Assembly: GCA_015680685.1 (NCBI GenBank)
Contig: MNCI01015561.1
Location: 981,825 to 1,045,824, forward strand
DNA: 64,000 nucleotides
Origin: Gnetum montanum
Taxonomy: Eukaryota > Streptophyta > Gnetopsida > Gnetales > Gnetaceae
Direction: 5' to 3'
The position numbers and the translations under genes were made by a program. Shown here piece after piece: positions 45,294 to 57,146 of this stretch (the stretch's first letter is position 1; each line of letters opens with the position of its first letter). Under the pieces are notes generated by a model, which saw only the letters and a program-made list of their open reading frames with translations, searched no databases and was not told the origin of the DNA.

Positions 45294-46650
45294 AGTTGGA
45301 AGGAGGAGATTTGAAAAATTGAGTGTGGTTGTTCATCTGAATAGGTGTTGCTAGCACTAGCTCTTTTGGGCTCATGGAAAGGTTTGACTTGTTACATGTT
45401 GACAAGAAATTTTTTATTTGGGCTCTCAAGTTTGTAGATCAACATGGCCCCAAAAGAAAAGGTTTCATAGATGATATAAGGCCCTTCCCATAATGTTTGA
45501 AACTAAGTTCTTTGTGGCACATGTGTGAGGTTTTAGTAAAGGACCTTGTCGCTAGCTTGAAATTTTATTTTTCTCATTTTGAGGTCATGGCATTGTTTGC
45601 TGGAAGTCTTATGCACTTCATTCAAGGATAGGGCCACTAGTCAATTCTCATCGAGCATGTTAAAGTTGATTAGTCTTTCTTTCTATGTCAGAGTAAGGTC
45701 AAGGTCAAGGTCATAAGTTGTTGAAAGTGTACAGAGCTCAGACTGAATAGGAAGAGTTGGAAGTTTTCCATACACTAGCTCATAGGGAGAATAGCTTATA
45801 GGAAGTTTCCACTTTGAAAGGTAGGCCCAAAGGGCATCGTTAAGTTTTGTGCTCTAGTCTCTCCTATATTTGCTAATTATTCTAGTTAAGATCTTAGTGA
45901 TCTCCCTATTTGTAACCTTAGCTTGACTATTAGCTTGGGGGTGAAAGTGTTGTTAATTTATGTTCTACCCCAAAGTGTTGCATGAGCTTTCAAAAGGTGG
46001 TTCCTATAAAATGAGTACCATTGTTAGAAATCAGTGCACATGGCATCCCAAACCTATTTACAACATTTTATTGTACAAATTGAAGAGCTGTGGAAGATGC
46101 ATAGTTAGTGATATTGACTGGTTTTGCCCATTTTGTACAATAGTCAAAAGTGACTATGATGTATGCCTTTTCATTTGATGTGGATGTGATGGAACCATGA
46201 AGTCAATGCCCTAGGTGTCAAAGGATTCTAGTGGTTGGATTCACTACTAAGGCCCCTCCATTCGAGTGGTCATTCCATCCTCACGTTGACAGTTATCACA
46301 AGAGTGGATGAAGTAATGAGCATTCCTAAAATGTGTTGGCCAATAATACCCTACCATTAGGATCTTAATGGCTATGTGTCTCCTAGCATAGTGGCCTCCA
46401 TAAGGGTCCTTATGAGCATCCTGGAGGATGCGCAATTGGTCAACGTTAGGAACACACCAATGAGCCAAGCAATCGGTGCACACCTTGTAAAGGTGTCTGC
46501 TGATCTCCAAGAAGCATTTCATCTAGTGAAGAAACTACTGCTTCTTCCTATGATCCAACTCTTGTGGTATCTCCTAAGTAAAAAGATAAGTGAGGATGCC
46601 ATAGTACCATGCAGGTTCATTGGGCACTTATTCATTTATAGCATTAGCGA
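45294..46650 (-). pseudogene. E6 integrase
   Basis: The zinc module is the best preserved part (46522-46247): VDQLRILQDAHKDPYGGHYA, KILMVGYYWPTHFRNAHYF and SCDNCQREDGM. The catalytic core follows leftward with stops (GAPCALISNNGTHF-like region near 46030 and QANSQAKVTN near 45910-45940). The C-terminal part ends before purine tract I at 45282. It aligns throughout with E4 integrase. Confidence 0.75.
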
Positions 46651-47960
46651 AGATAATTTCATCAGAAAAATAATTAGAAAGTAGGCTCTCCTTCTCTTTG
46701 TTATCCCATTACAACTGAGACAAGTGGTTAGCAACCACATTCTTGGTTTCCTTTCAATCTACCATTGTGAGATTGAATTTGTGCAAGGTCACAAGCCACT
46801 ATATGACACAAGTGCTTACCGTCAGTTTGTTCATGAGGAAGAGGATTGCACTATGATCTATGTGCATGAATACCTTGTACCCAAGCACATAGTACCTAAA
46901 TGTTTCCAAGGCATACACCACTACCATCAATCCTTTCTATGTTGTGGTGTAGTTTAGCTATGCATCCTCAAAGCGTTAGCTTGCATAGTGGATGTAGTAT
47001 GGATGTTTCTAATCATCTAAGTGCATGAGCATGGCTCCCAAAGAATAATTTGATGCATCCATCATGATGTGAAATGATCTAGATCAAATAGGTTCTTGTA
47101 GAATTGGAGTTTCTACAAGCTTTTGGTTAAGTTGATGGAATTCATTCTTGCATTTCTTGATCTAGACAAACAAAACATGTTTCTTTATCAGTTTTACTAA
47201 TGATTTAGCTATCTTAGAGAAATTCTCTATGAATCACCAGTAGTAGCCAATGTGACCAAGGAATGACTAGACATCTTTGATGATTTCTGGTTGGTAGGTT
47301 ATTCCTTGGATGACCCTTATTTTCTCAAGGTCTATCTCAATCACTACTTATGATAGTCTGTGCCCCAAGAAAATGTCCTCTTGGACCATTAGATAGCTCT
47401 TTTGCTAATTAAGCTAAAGGTTGGAATCCACACACCTTTTTAGCACTTGCTTAACACGATTCAAGGCTTGCTCAAATGTAGTGTCATATGTGAAGAAGTC
47501 ATCTAGGAAGACTTCCACCCCACTACCAATCTATTGTTGAAAGATACTTAGGACAAGGCATTAAAAGGTTGTAGGGGCATTGCACAAACCAAATGACATA
47601 TTGCTATATGCAAAAGTCTCCTATGAATTTGTGAATGTTGTTTTGAATTGATCTTTAGGTGCAATTTGAATTTGGTTATAGCCACTATAATCATCTAGAA
47701 AGCTATAGTAGTGATGCCTAGATATAGTGTCTAATACCTAGTCCATAAATAACAAGGAAAATGATCTTTGTACATCACCATGTTCAATAGCTTGAAGTTG
47801 ATATAGATCCTCCACTTGTCACCTTTCTTTGGCATGATCACAAGTGCTCTAATCCACTTGCTATCTACAATGGGATAGATAAACCCCACCTTGAGGAGTT
47901 GTTCAATCTTCTTCTTAATGATCTGTTTGAGTTTGGGGTTCAATCATCATTACGACTACC
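46650..47960 (-). pseudogene. E6 reverse transcriptase and RNase H
   Basis: LVIMPKKGDKWRIYINFKLL (47943-47731) opens the RT. The catalytic box reads VEVFLDDFFTYD at about 47480-47515, so both aspartates are kept, unlike E4 (F-I-N-D). YLMVQEDIFLG follows. The RNase H region to about 46700 has several stops. Overall broken, but the active-site box is intact. Confidence 0.78.
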
Positions 47961-48428
47961 TCTTTAGCTTTATGGAAGGATAAATATAGATGTAATGCTA
48001 GCTTATCCTAAGATTAATCCTAGTGAGTTCAAGATATGACTAAGCAAAGGCTATTGGCCATCTATTGATCAGCTTCAATAGCTTCTCTTTATATTCAAGA
48101 GCAAGATTGGCATTAATTATTACTAGCTTGACATTTTTTAGAAAAGCATATTCCATGCTGGAAGGTAGAGTTTTTAAAGCTAGGGGTTGCTATTTGAAGC
48201 TTTCAAGGACTTCCAAATATTTCTAATAAGTGTCATCATGTTCATCATTGGAGAGTTGGCAATGAACTTGCCCCAGTTCATCCATGCCTTCAATAGAGGT
48301 ACTCATCAGGCTCTTGGTTCCATGCAAAGTGTTGAGCTACTTTCAGGATTAGCTATTAGCCACTAGGTGCCTTCTTATTTTGTGGTTGTTGTGTACAAGC
48401 ACTTTTGAATTTTGGTCTCATCTATACA

Positions 48429-48866
48429 CTATCTACATGTTGTGATTAATGTACTTTTTATAGACCATAACTTTTGCACATAGTTGCACCCTATATCACT
48501 ATACATAATGCATTGAACTCTTTTCTTCTCTATCTTTCCAAATGTATTTTCCTTGAAAATCTCCAAGGAAAGGTCTCTAATGCCTAGCTGTGTATCAATG
48601 GTACTTAGCCAAGCCCTTTCCATGATGATTGGGAAGTCCTCTTTACAATAATCAGCTCTAATCATCAAGAAATCAGTAGGATAGAACCACCCACAAATGG
48701 TGATCACAATGTCCTTCACTAGTTTCAAGGGAACAATGATGGATTGGTCTACCAACTCAAGATAGATGTTACTCTTCTTGAGTGGAGGTACATTCCAAGC
48801 TTTGTACATCTCATAAGAAATCAGATTTATACTAGAACACAAGTCTAGAAGAGCTTTACAAGTCAC
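48429..48866 (-). pseudogene. E6 protease, active site mutated
   Basis: A 145-codon open frame: CKALLDLCSSINLISYEMYK, then NVPPLKKSNIYLELVDQSII, FPIIMERAWLSTIDTQLGIR. The catalytic D-S-G of the relatives (LLDSGS) reads D-L-C here, which would abolish a retropepsin active site although the rest of the frame is open. Confidence 0.8.
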
Positions 48867-49189
48867 ATTTCCAATAATTTGTAGGTAGATTAGGGGACTT
48901 CTAGGATTAGATCTTTTCTTAGGAAGGTGGCTAGCCTTTATCTAGTTAATTACCTAATGGGTTAACATGACGATATGCACTTTGGGAGGTTTTGGGTTTG
49001 AAGGGAACTCGAACAAAGTGGATGCAAAGGATGAGAGAGTAGTAGGGCTATCAGCTATGTAATTCTATGAGGGATTTGTAGGACTATTGGTTTTAGAGAA
49101 TGGTCTTTTGTAGGACTTGATTTTCAAACCACTCGGCTGAGGATTCGACTGTAAGTTAACAACCTTAGTAGTATTACACTACTACCACT

Positions 49190-50824
49190 ATGCTAGAAGT
49201 TTGCTTTGCATTGATGGAACATGTGGTAATTGAGCTAAGGACAAAGGGACATGTGTAGAAGGATAAGAAGGATAGTGAGGAAATGAGGTTTTCCCTCTTG
49301 GAAATTGGGCTTTGTAGTACTCAAGAGGGTAGTAGTGATGTTGGAATGAAGCATGACTAGAAGAGTTATGCAAAGAAATGGACTGTTGAGCATAGTATCC
49401 ATATGGATTAGGTTGCCTGTAAGGGTACTACTACCTTGGTAGTGGCATCCCCCATGACTATGACAAAGCTTCTCCCTTTGAGAGTAACCATGGCTAGGAA
49501 ATCGGTTCAAAAGGGAATAGTACCTACCCATGGATACATCCAAGGGTTCATGTATTTTTTTATTTCTAACATTGGACCTACTTTCTCCAGTTGGACACTT
49601 GAAAGTACATTTGATACTTATCGTTGAAGAGCTCAAGCATCGTAATCCATCTATAGATTGATTTTTGGTTCCAAAGACTGGTACCAACTTTCAGCTTCTT
49701 TGATGAGTATCTATGGGAATAGATTTAATTTCTGCCATTTGTTCTCTATGTTTTGTAATACATAGGCATCATTAAATGCTTGAAGATGGTTTTGTGGATT
49801 TGAGTTGTATCCCCTTTCAAACTTGAGTATATTGTTCATATCTAATCTCTTGATTTTGATATCTTTCACATGTCTCATTGGAATTCTCATTGCCTCTATG
49901 ATATTCAAAAATTTTCAAGTTGCAAGCAAAGGTTTATCATAATCATAGCATTTATGATGGCCATGATGCCTATGATGCCCTATGCTATCCCTTCTTTCAT
50001 GATGGTGAGCCTTCTTTGATTGTCCATGTCCTTAATCTTAAGTATTTTGGTAGGTCCTACAATCATCTCTATTTTTCTAATCACCTTCATCATGGACATC
50101 CTTTGTAGCTTTGGTTGGAGCTAGAGGAGAAAGAAGAGGATGACGAAGGTGAAGAGGAAGGAGGACTATCACCACCACAGTGCCTACCATCCCCTCTTTA
50201 ATGGTCACGGTCACGATCATCCTCATGATGTCTATCCTTGTCCTTGCCATGACTCCCACCTTTGGATCCCCCATGATCATGGGATCCATTCTTGCCTAAA
50301 CTAGGATAATTTATAGTGGATGATAAATTCTGGTTCAAGCCTCCTTCATTAAAACCAAGGGGAGGAGAGTTAGTGAAATGAGAACCCCCAGAGAAGGGAT
50401 CCTCACTATCTCTTTAGCTTAGTAAGAATAAGGGGTTATTGAACCTTTTCTTCTTTATGACTTCATAATGCCTCTTCGATTGTTGATCTATTTTATGTTA
50501 TGCATTAGTGGGATGGTAATATCTAGAGTTGTGGTCTTGCACAACGTATTCAACATGAGGCCCTTGGATGCTCAACCTCACAAGAATTTTTTGGAGCATC
50601 GTAGGAACTGATCAATTGGGTGGCAACATAATGTTACCCTCCATGTCCCTTCACCACATCTATTCATCTTGATGTAGGATGAAGGTGAAGTCTAGGAAAT
50701 ACTCATCAAGATAAGTATATACGACTTCACATTTTTAGGGCATTGGTTGATTTGATTGTTCATTCTTTTGATTGGATATGTGCTCAAATTTTGGTGGAGA
50801 ATCATCCCTATAAGAAGAAGACAT
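49190..50824 (-). pseudogene. E6 gag
   Basis: ATG at 50824 (MSSSYRDDSPPK). Then VVYTYLDEYFLDFTFILHQD and a basic, histidine-rich region (50290-50080). The core has IKIKRLDMNNILKFERGYNS, NHLQAFNDAYVLQNIENKWQ (49908-49711) and EPLDVSMGRYYSLLNRFPSH. A tyrosine/proline-rich end runs to about 49190. The part between about 49600 and 49440 seems internally deleted, joining the core directly to the C-terminal region. Confidence 0.72.
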
Positions 50825-50960
50825 TTTGGATTAAATGAAAATAACAATGTTCTTTTTACAATTATTATTATTATTTGAATGATTGTGAATTTAAGATTCA
50901 ATCCAATGATGTTGAATAATTTTCACAAAGTTCTGGAAAGCACACATAGCTAACTAAAGT

Positions 50961-50977
50961 CCCTAGCAATGGCACCA
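50961..50977 (-). promoter_or_regulatory. E6 primer-binding site (decayed tRNA-Asp type)
   Basis: TGGTGCCATTGCTAGGG on the minus strand, one base from the LTR. Differences from the Asp consensus are mainly C-to-T and G-to-A. Confidence 0.82.
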
Positions 50978-50978
50978 A

Positions 50979-51816
50979 TGATGAGCAGTGAGTATACCCT
51001 ATGCTCAATCATCTGAATCACTAGCATTCACTCAGTGATTCGATTGAATTTCAAAGACTTTAGGTTTCTAAATACACTAATTCTAGGAGGTGAATCTAAC
51101 CATTGTAACTATTGTCTTTACAATTTCACTTGTGAAGTACAAGGGTATGGTTAAGTGTAACTAAGGCATATGATTTTTATCATTTTATCTTTTATGAATT
51201 AAGTCCCCTAAGAATAAGAATAAAGTATATAAATATTTAACTAATCTAATAACTAACTAATATTTGACTAATCCTAACATAAGCATCTATTTCTGCTTGT
51301 TGTAGACATCCTGGACACATTGTAGCACTACTAGGTTACTAAGGATTAGGCATTGTTGGGATTACCAAGCATTAATGTATGCTCAAAGCAATCGTACTTA
51401 TGTGTGCTATTTAATCAATATTAATTAATTACTTAAAAAATTAAAATAAATTTCATGAGTATTAAATGCTTAAGAAAACAATTAATCTATTCCAAGTGCT
51501 ACAAGGTTTTATCATAAAAGCTCATCTTTATTACCATCCACATTGAAGTGCTTAGGTACAATAGTGCTAGAATAAAGATCTGTATACTTTTTAACTCCTA
51601 CTGCAGGCACTCGGAAAATATTCTAACTCTCAAATGAAAAAATTGTAAGCGCTTTGTTACAACTATAAAAAGATTACAATAAATGCAGTAGGTAGGTGCA
51701 CGTTTATAGGTGGAGACAAGGTGCCCCATCGTTGACAAGATCACATTGATGAGATCCCATCAATGGGATCATGTCAATGGCATCTTGTCAACACAGCCGA
51801 ACAATACGACTCATCA
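50979..51816 (-). repeat. E6 5' LTR (838 bp)
   Basis: Plus-strand start TGATGAGCAGTGAGTATACC, end ACGACTCATCA. The TATA-type CCTATAAACGTGC lies at about 51702-51714 antisense. The U3 is built from CATTGATGAGATCC, CATCAATGGGATCATG and GTTGACAAGAT repeats, the CATCGA-class. The primer site is adjacent and the host is element G integrase. Confidence 0.9.
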
Positions 51817-51985
51817 CTAGGTGATAAGCTCATTTTCTATAATCCTAATCATTTACCCCAAAAATCTAAATTTCAGATACTTTGGGAGGAACGATACATT
51901 GTGCAAGCCATTTATCCATTTTTTGCCTTACATATCTATCATCCATCTTGTCCACATAAGCTCATCCTTGTCAATATCCAATAGG
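51817..51985 (+). pseudogene. G integrase, C-terminal end
   Basis: LGDKLIFYNPNHLPQKSKFQ, ILWEERYIVQAIYPF and PHKLILVNIQ align with E4 (about 23095-23265). No internal stop in this piece. The N-terminal part is cut off by the E6 LTR. Confidence 0.85.
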
Positions 51986-52077
51986 TCAAATTCTATTACA
52001 AATATTCCAAGGAATCTACCCAATCCACCTAGTAGTCCTCTACCTATTGTATTTTCCATCTAATTGATTCTAATAAT

Positions 52078-54180
52078 AGTCATGGGGGTATCAATTTAGA
52101 ACCATAGGTACTTTAATAAATTTTTCCTTTTCTTTTTATTTTTCACATTCTTTGACATTTTCTCATTATTTTATACTTTTTCATTTCTTAAATTTTTAAT
52201 ATCCTTTTAGATTTTTCAATTCTTTAGTGATTTTTCATTCTTTACATCTTTTTCCAATTCTTACAATCTTTTTGATACTTTGTTTCATGACCTTTTTAAA
52301 TAATTTTGATTGTTAATAAAACACATTAAGAATAAGCCGAGATGTAGTCCAATAAATTGACGATTTCTCTATGTTATCAAGTCACAAGAAACTAATTATT
52401 TGAACAATGAGACCACAACATTCATCCATTCATTTCATTAATAAGAGATTCTTACCATGGCAATAATGACATTCTTTCCATCATACAACTAAGAATAAAC
52501 TTGTGATTGTTATACCTAGACTAAAAAGTGAAGAACCAAGTGGAAATGTAAAGGGTGTGACATCAAGGGGATTTGTGGATTCTCTTGGATTACTTCTATT
52601 AGTTTTATCCTATTGTTGGGTTGTATAATATCCTTGTAGATCTAACAAAAAATAGGAGTAAGAGTAAAATAAGTGTTGCCTTATCATGTCACTGGAAAGA
52701 TATGTTACCCATGCTTGAAGGTAGTCCTCTGGTAAGTTTGACGCAAATAAAAATAAAACTCATGCACATAATAAGTTTCTTGAGGTTCCACTTTAAAGAC
52801 ATGTTATCTATGCCTTATGGTAGGTGGCTTCTCAAGAATCTAAAAAAAAGTTCAATGACTAAACTCCTCCCTTGGACAAAATGCCAAGTGACATTATTTC
52901 TTGCAACAGTGGTAGTCTTACAATTGTAATTCAAAGAGATGAGATAATGTGATGACACTAAAATGTGGTTTGGACTTGGTTTGAATTTTGAACAGAAAGG
53001 CTAATGATTACTTTACCCACTAATAAAGAACAAGAATTCATTATGCCTATAGTAAGATACCTCATGTCCCAATTTATGCAATTCCTTCTAAGTCCATTTC
53101 ATCTCACTATATGAATGATGATAACTTGTGGTTTTGTGTAACATAGTGTAATCTTCCTAATTTGGTGGTACTAACATGTGTGTTTTGCTTAATAGGTATG
53201 CGTTGCATTCAACTCCTTAAGTGCCGAAGGACACTTTTAGGCATGGTTATACAACGACATTAAGGGCTAGAGCCTGCTTTGGGAAGGACCCACTTGTATA
53301 ATTGTTGTATCTTATACCTACCAAGCAATTCCACATCATCTTGAGCCTTCCAACACCAATAAATGTCAATAAAAACTTTCCATATCATTTAACTATCCAT
53401 TCCAACAACATGAACTCATTACCCTTCTTATCCATCTTATCAAAACTTCATGAACTTTTGTAACTCAAGATTCCTTTTTAAAGAACTTTCCATGTTAAAA
53501 TTTTGAAAAATGTTTATCCTACATGGTGTAAGACCATCTAAACATGGTCTATACCTTCCAAACATTCACAATGAATCTTTTTTAATCCTCAAAAATGATC
53601 AAGAAATGTGAAATTTTGGCCTTCAATATTAGAGCCCCTTTGATATCAAGTCTTATAAAATCTATATATAGATGGAGACTTAGCCAAAAAAAAATTTTCA
53701 TCTCCCCATCTGAGCAAAGGAGAGTTGCTATTTTTTCTTCTAACTTTTGAGCTTTGACCTCCTAGTTTCCCCAAGCCATAACTTGCATATTATTACTCTG
53801 ATTTTTGTGATTTTCAAATCTATCTAATCCTAGAGTGCTCATCTTAGTCATGGGGGATGCTAGTGAGGAGCATCCAAGTCAATTTTTTGAAATTTCTAAC
53901 ACTTGAAAGGTATTATAAGGGTAATTTTAAAGGAGAGAAATATGAAGTTTTTAAAGAAAATCACTCATATTAAGGCCAACACAAATTTAATAGGACTCCT
54001 AATCAACTATACCAATTATCTTAAGCTATAGAAAAGCACTAATGAGGTTAGTTTTTTAGAAATTTCCTAACTTTGCAATCATAATGAACTAGGAACTTAA
54101 TGAAGCTAAGGATATGAGTAAGGTATAGAACCATTAATAATTTATGAGAACATTTTAGTAATTCCAAATCCTTGATGATT
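52078..54180 (+). other. G spacer with purine tracts and weak U3-like segment
   Basis: Non-coding. Purine tract I (AGTCATGGGGGTA) at 52078-52090; box GAGCCTGCTTTGGGAAGGAC at 53270; TTGATATCAAG and TATATATAGATGG at 53640-53675 with the following CATAACTTGCATATTATTAC homologous to the stretch after the E6 module; purine tract II CTTAGTCATGGGGGA at 53843-53857. Repeated TTTTTCATT/TTTTACA runs at 52110-52300. Confidence 0.6.
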
Positions 54181-56960
54181 GTAGATGATCCCAAAGAGAG
54201 GAGCATAAGTTGGACCCTCACAACCTGCAAGAAAAAGACCACAAGGCCAAGGAAGAGGCTAAATAGGAGCACAAAAGCCATAATCAAAACACATAGAGAA
54301 AAAGGCTTAATCCTTCAGTATCCATCAAGAAACTCCTATTACTAGACATTTGGCTCAAGGAGAGGCAGAAGTACCACAAGTACAAGGACAACACCTCACG
54401 CTATCATAAGAATGCCTCTAAATCATCCAAGAGAAGATGCTGCTAACCACAGTAATTATGGAAATGAACTTTGATCTGTTCATGGAATTTGTTTTGGAGG
54501 CGATAAGGATGCAACCCCAAGAATCACCACTATGGCCCATCCTATCAAAAAGTGGTGAATGGTATCTAAAGGAGACCTACAAATTCTAGAATAATAAAGA
54601 AGAAGATGCTATGGTCAACATAGAGGGAGTCTCAGTTTCATTCTTAGTGAAGGAAATAGTAGAAGCTCTGAATGTGCCCAATGAAGGGGTAGGATTAGCA
54701 CATCTATCTAGAAGATCATACATAGAAACTAGAAAATTTTGACTGAGAAGACCATATGGAAAAGAAGATAAGGAATACAATGAATTAACTCAGGAGTAGA
54801 GAATCTATTTTAAAATTGGCACATATCACCTATTTCCCACCAAAAGAATCAATAGGTTATCTACCTATGCAACCAAAGGAACTACAATTCTAATGGAAAA
54901 GTACAACACTAATCTTGCACAACTCTATTTTATGAAAATTTAGAGGTGGTTTGAGGAAAAGAAGGTAGAGAATCTCATACTTCCATTTCCTTGCCTAATT
55001 AGGAAGTTATGGAAACATGATGGAATCTTAGAGTACACTAATAGTGTCTTCAAGGAAGCTTAGAATTCATCATATGCTGAAATGCTTAGGCTAGCACCAG
55101 ACAAGAAAGATCAGGTGGAGGAATAGATAGAAGTTGAGGAAATCACATAGACTAAATAACAACAACAAGCAGTTCCTAATGGTCAATAGCAAGAGTAACA
55201 ACAACAAGAATAGTAGCAATAGCAAGTCCCACCACCACCATCACAGAGCTATAGGCCATCAATGAGTCATCTGCAATAGATTGCAGAAACTATCAGTTGG
55301 GAAACATGGGAGGAGGCCAACCTCTACAAAGTGATTAATAGTGCCATTCAATCCACTATTTCCATAGATCTTATTAGTGGAAGAATATCATTGTAGTCAA
55401 GAGGAGAGGCCTAATGGTCACAATAGATTTCTGGGAATGCTGCATAGTTTCAAGTGGGACTTGAAATAGGAGAAAGAACCATAGTTATGATCATGCAGCA
55501 CCAAGATGTAGTGAGATCCATAGAAGTGATCATGAATCACATAAAGGAATTCTTCAACATACTTGTTGTGCCACCAGCAGATCTAACTAAAGCCAAAGAT
55601 GCTCAAATGCTAGCTAGAGTCTCAATGACTCCTGTTGATCATGAGGATGTGCTAGATCAAATGTTGTAGACTAGACAAGTGATGACTATTTTTGACATCC
55701 GAAGTGATGTCATTGCAGTGTAGTCAGAACTGATTATCACTAAGGATTAGTAGGTTATGGTAGAGACTAGGGTAGAGCATGGAGAAGCCTAAATCCTTAG
55801 ATTATAGGAAGAGTTCACGAACCTGAAGGCTAAATTTAGAGACTCGATTCAATTCATTGCACCTAACTAGATTGAACAATTTAGAACAAAGCACATTAAT
55901 CGCTTGTTAGAGTAGAATAAGTAGATGGAGAATGAGAAGGAGAAAGTAGTGTGGAATGCCTCAATAGGAGAGGCATAAACATACGCACATTCTAAGGCAC
56001 TTACCACAACACAAGAAGAGAATAAAGAACTTATTGCAAATAACACTAGGTTAACCAACATTGAGAAGCAGAAGAACATCTTGGAGGAAAGCATCCATTA
56101 GTTGAGAGAACAACTAATGAGGTTAACCAAGACATGAGCCACTTAGAAAGAGAAAACTGGACCCTCTCAATGAAGGAGGTACATGTGATTAGACAAAAAT
56201 CATCCATTGAAATCATCACATGGTAGAATGAAGCTAAGAAGCATGAGAGGCTTAAGGAATACTTCCGTGACTAGGTGGGGATGTACAAGCAAATCAATGA
56301 GAAGGAGATCTAGATGGCTAAGGCCCGAATTAGTGCCATATTAGCTTAGAACCCAAATTGGTATCCCATCTTAGATAGTTATGCTCACATCCACTAAGCA
56401 GAAGTGAAAAATAAAGATCTATAGATAGAGGATCTAAAAGAATACATGGGATTAGCTAACATTTATTATGCTAACTTGGTCATGTTAACAGCAAGCAAGC
56501 CTAGAAATGAACTTAAATAACAAGTAGCAGTCACATATGCCTTATATGAAAAAGAATTTGCATATCAGAAAGATGCTTTGTAGAAACTTTAGGTGGAAAA
56601 CTTTGAATTAGAAGTAGTTAAGGCTAGCTACCAAGGGTAAAACAATGTTGTAGCGTACTTGGCCAAAAGATTGTTAGATTACCATGAATTATGAGCAAAG
56701 GGTAAAGCATTTGAAGAAGAGAGGAGACAGTTTGTGGCATGGTATGTCAAGGCCAACCGGATGTTCCCCCAACTGCCATGTCCATGGGATGTACCTGTTC
56801 CATCACACATTGCAAAATAGTCATGGACAGTACATGACCTAAGAATAGAGGAGGAAAAACTTCAAGTGCTCATGAATAGATACAAATTTTAGAAGCCTAA
56901 TGACAAGGGGAAGTAACTGATGGAGGAGCCACCATCACTAGGAACTACATAGGCCACATT
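54180..56960 (+). pseudogene. G third ORF: N-terminal globular domain, P/Q linker, long coiled coil
   Basis: About 900 codons in one main frame with one shift near 56130. Blocks: FMEFVLEAIRMQPQESPLWP (about 54475), VNIEGVSVSFLVKEIVEALN (about 54613), YFKIGTYHLFP and LPFPCLIRKLWK (to about 55020). A linker rich in glutamine and proline (about 55150-55260, QVPPPPS) follows, then IMQHQDVVRSIEVIMNHIKE and VSMTPVDHEDVLDQML (55454-55669). After that comes a heptad-rich, charged coiled coil to about 56940 ending near LMNRYKF. Almost all interruptions are TAG where CAG is expected by composition. No signal peptide or membrane helix, so it is not a classical envelope. A second copy is in D2. Confidence 0.65.
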
Positions 56961-57131
56961 GAGCTTCATCCAATTTTTCTTGTCAAAGTTTGTCCTATCA
57001 TGTCTTGTGTCATTTTTGTAAAATACCACTATGGCATAAAGTGTCATGTAAATAGTATTATGAAAATCTACCTTCTAATTTTCTAAGAAAATCTATCCTC
57101 ATTTTGTTTTAAGTTGAGGATGAGTTTTTAG

Positions 57132-57146
57132 TTAGTCGTAGGGGTA
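57132..57146 (+). promoter_or_regulatory. G polypurine tract
   Basis: TTAGTCGTAGGGGTA immediately before the LTR; the relatives read TCAGTCATGGGGGTA. This is the plus-strand DNA primer site. Confidence 0.8.

Larger units (their letters stand above)
42080..51816 (-). mobile_element. E6, Athila-type element with gag, pol and third ORF; 3' LTR not found
   Basis: The 5' LTR is at 50979-51816, then primer site, gag, protease, RT-RH, integrase, purine tract I (45282-45293), spacer with the GAGCCTAC box and a U3-like module, and a third ORF (43310-42080). Beyond that lies the tandem array, so the end of the third ORF and the 3' LTR are missing. The right flank CTAGG (51817-51821) lies within the integrase codons (SLGDK) of element G, so E6 inserted into G. 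Confidence 0.8.

Noticed and set aside
54180-56960. Calling the third ORF an envelope gene
   Set aside because: It lies in the env position, but no signal peptide, fusion peptide or transmembrane segment is visible and the second half is a coiled coil.
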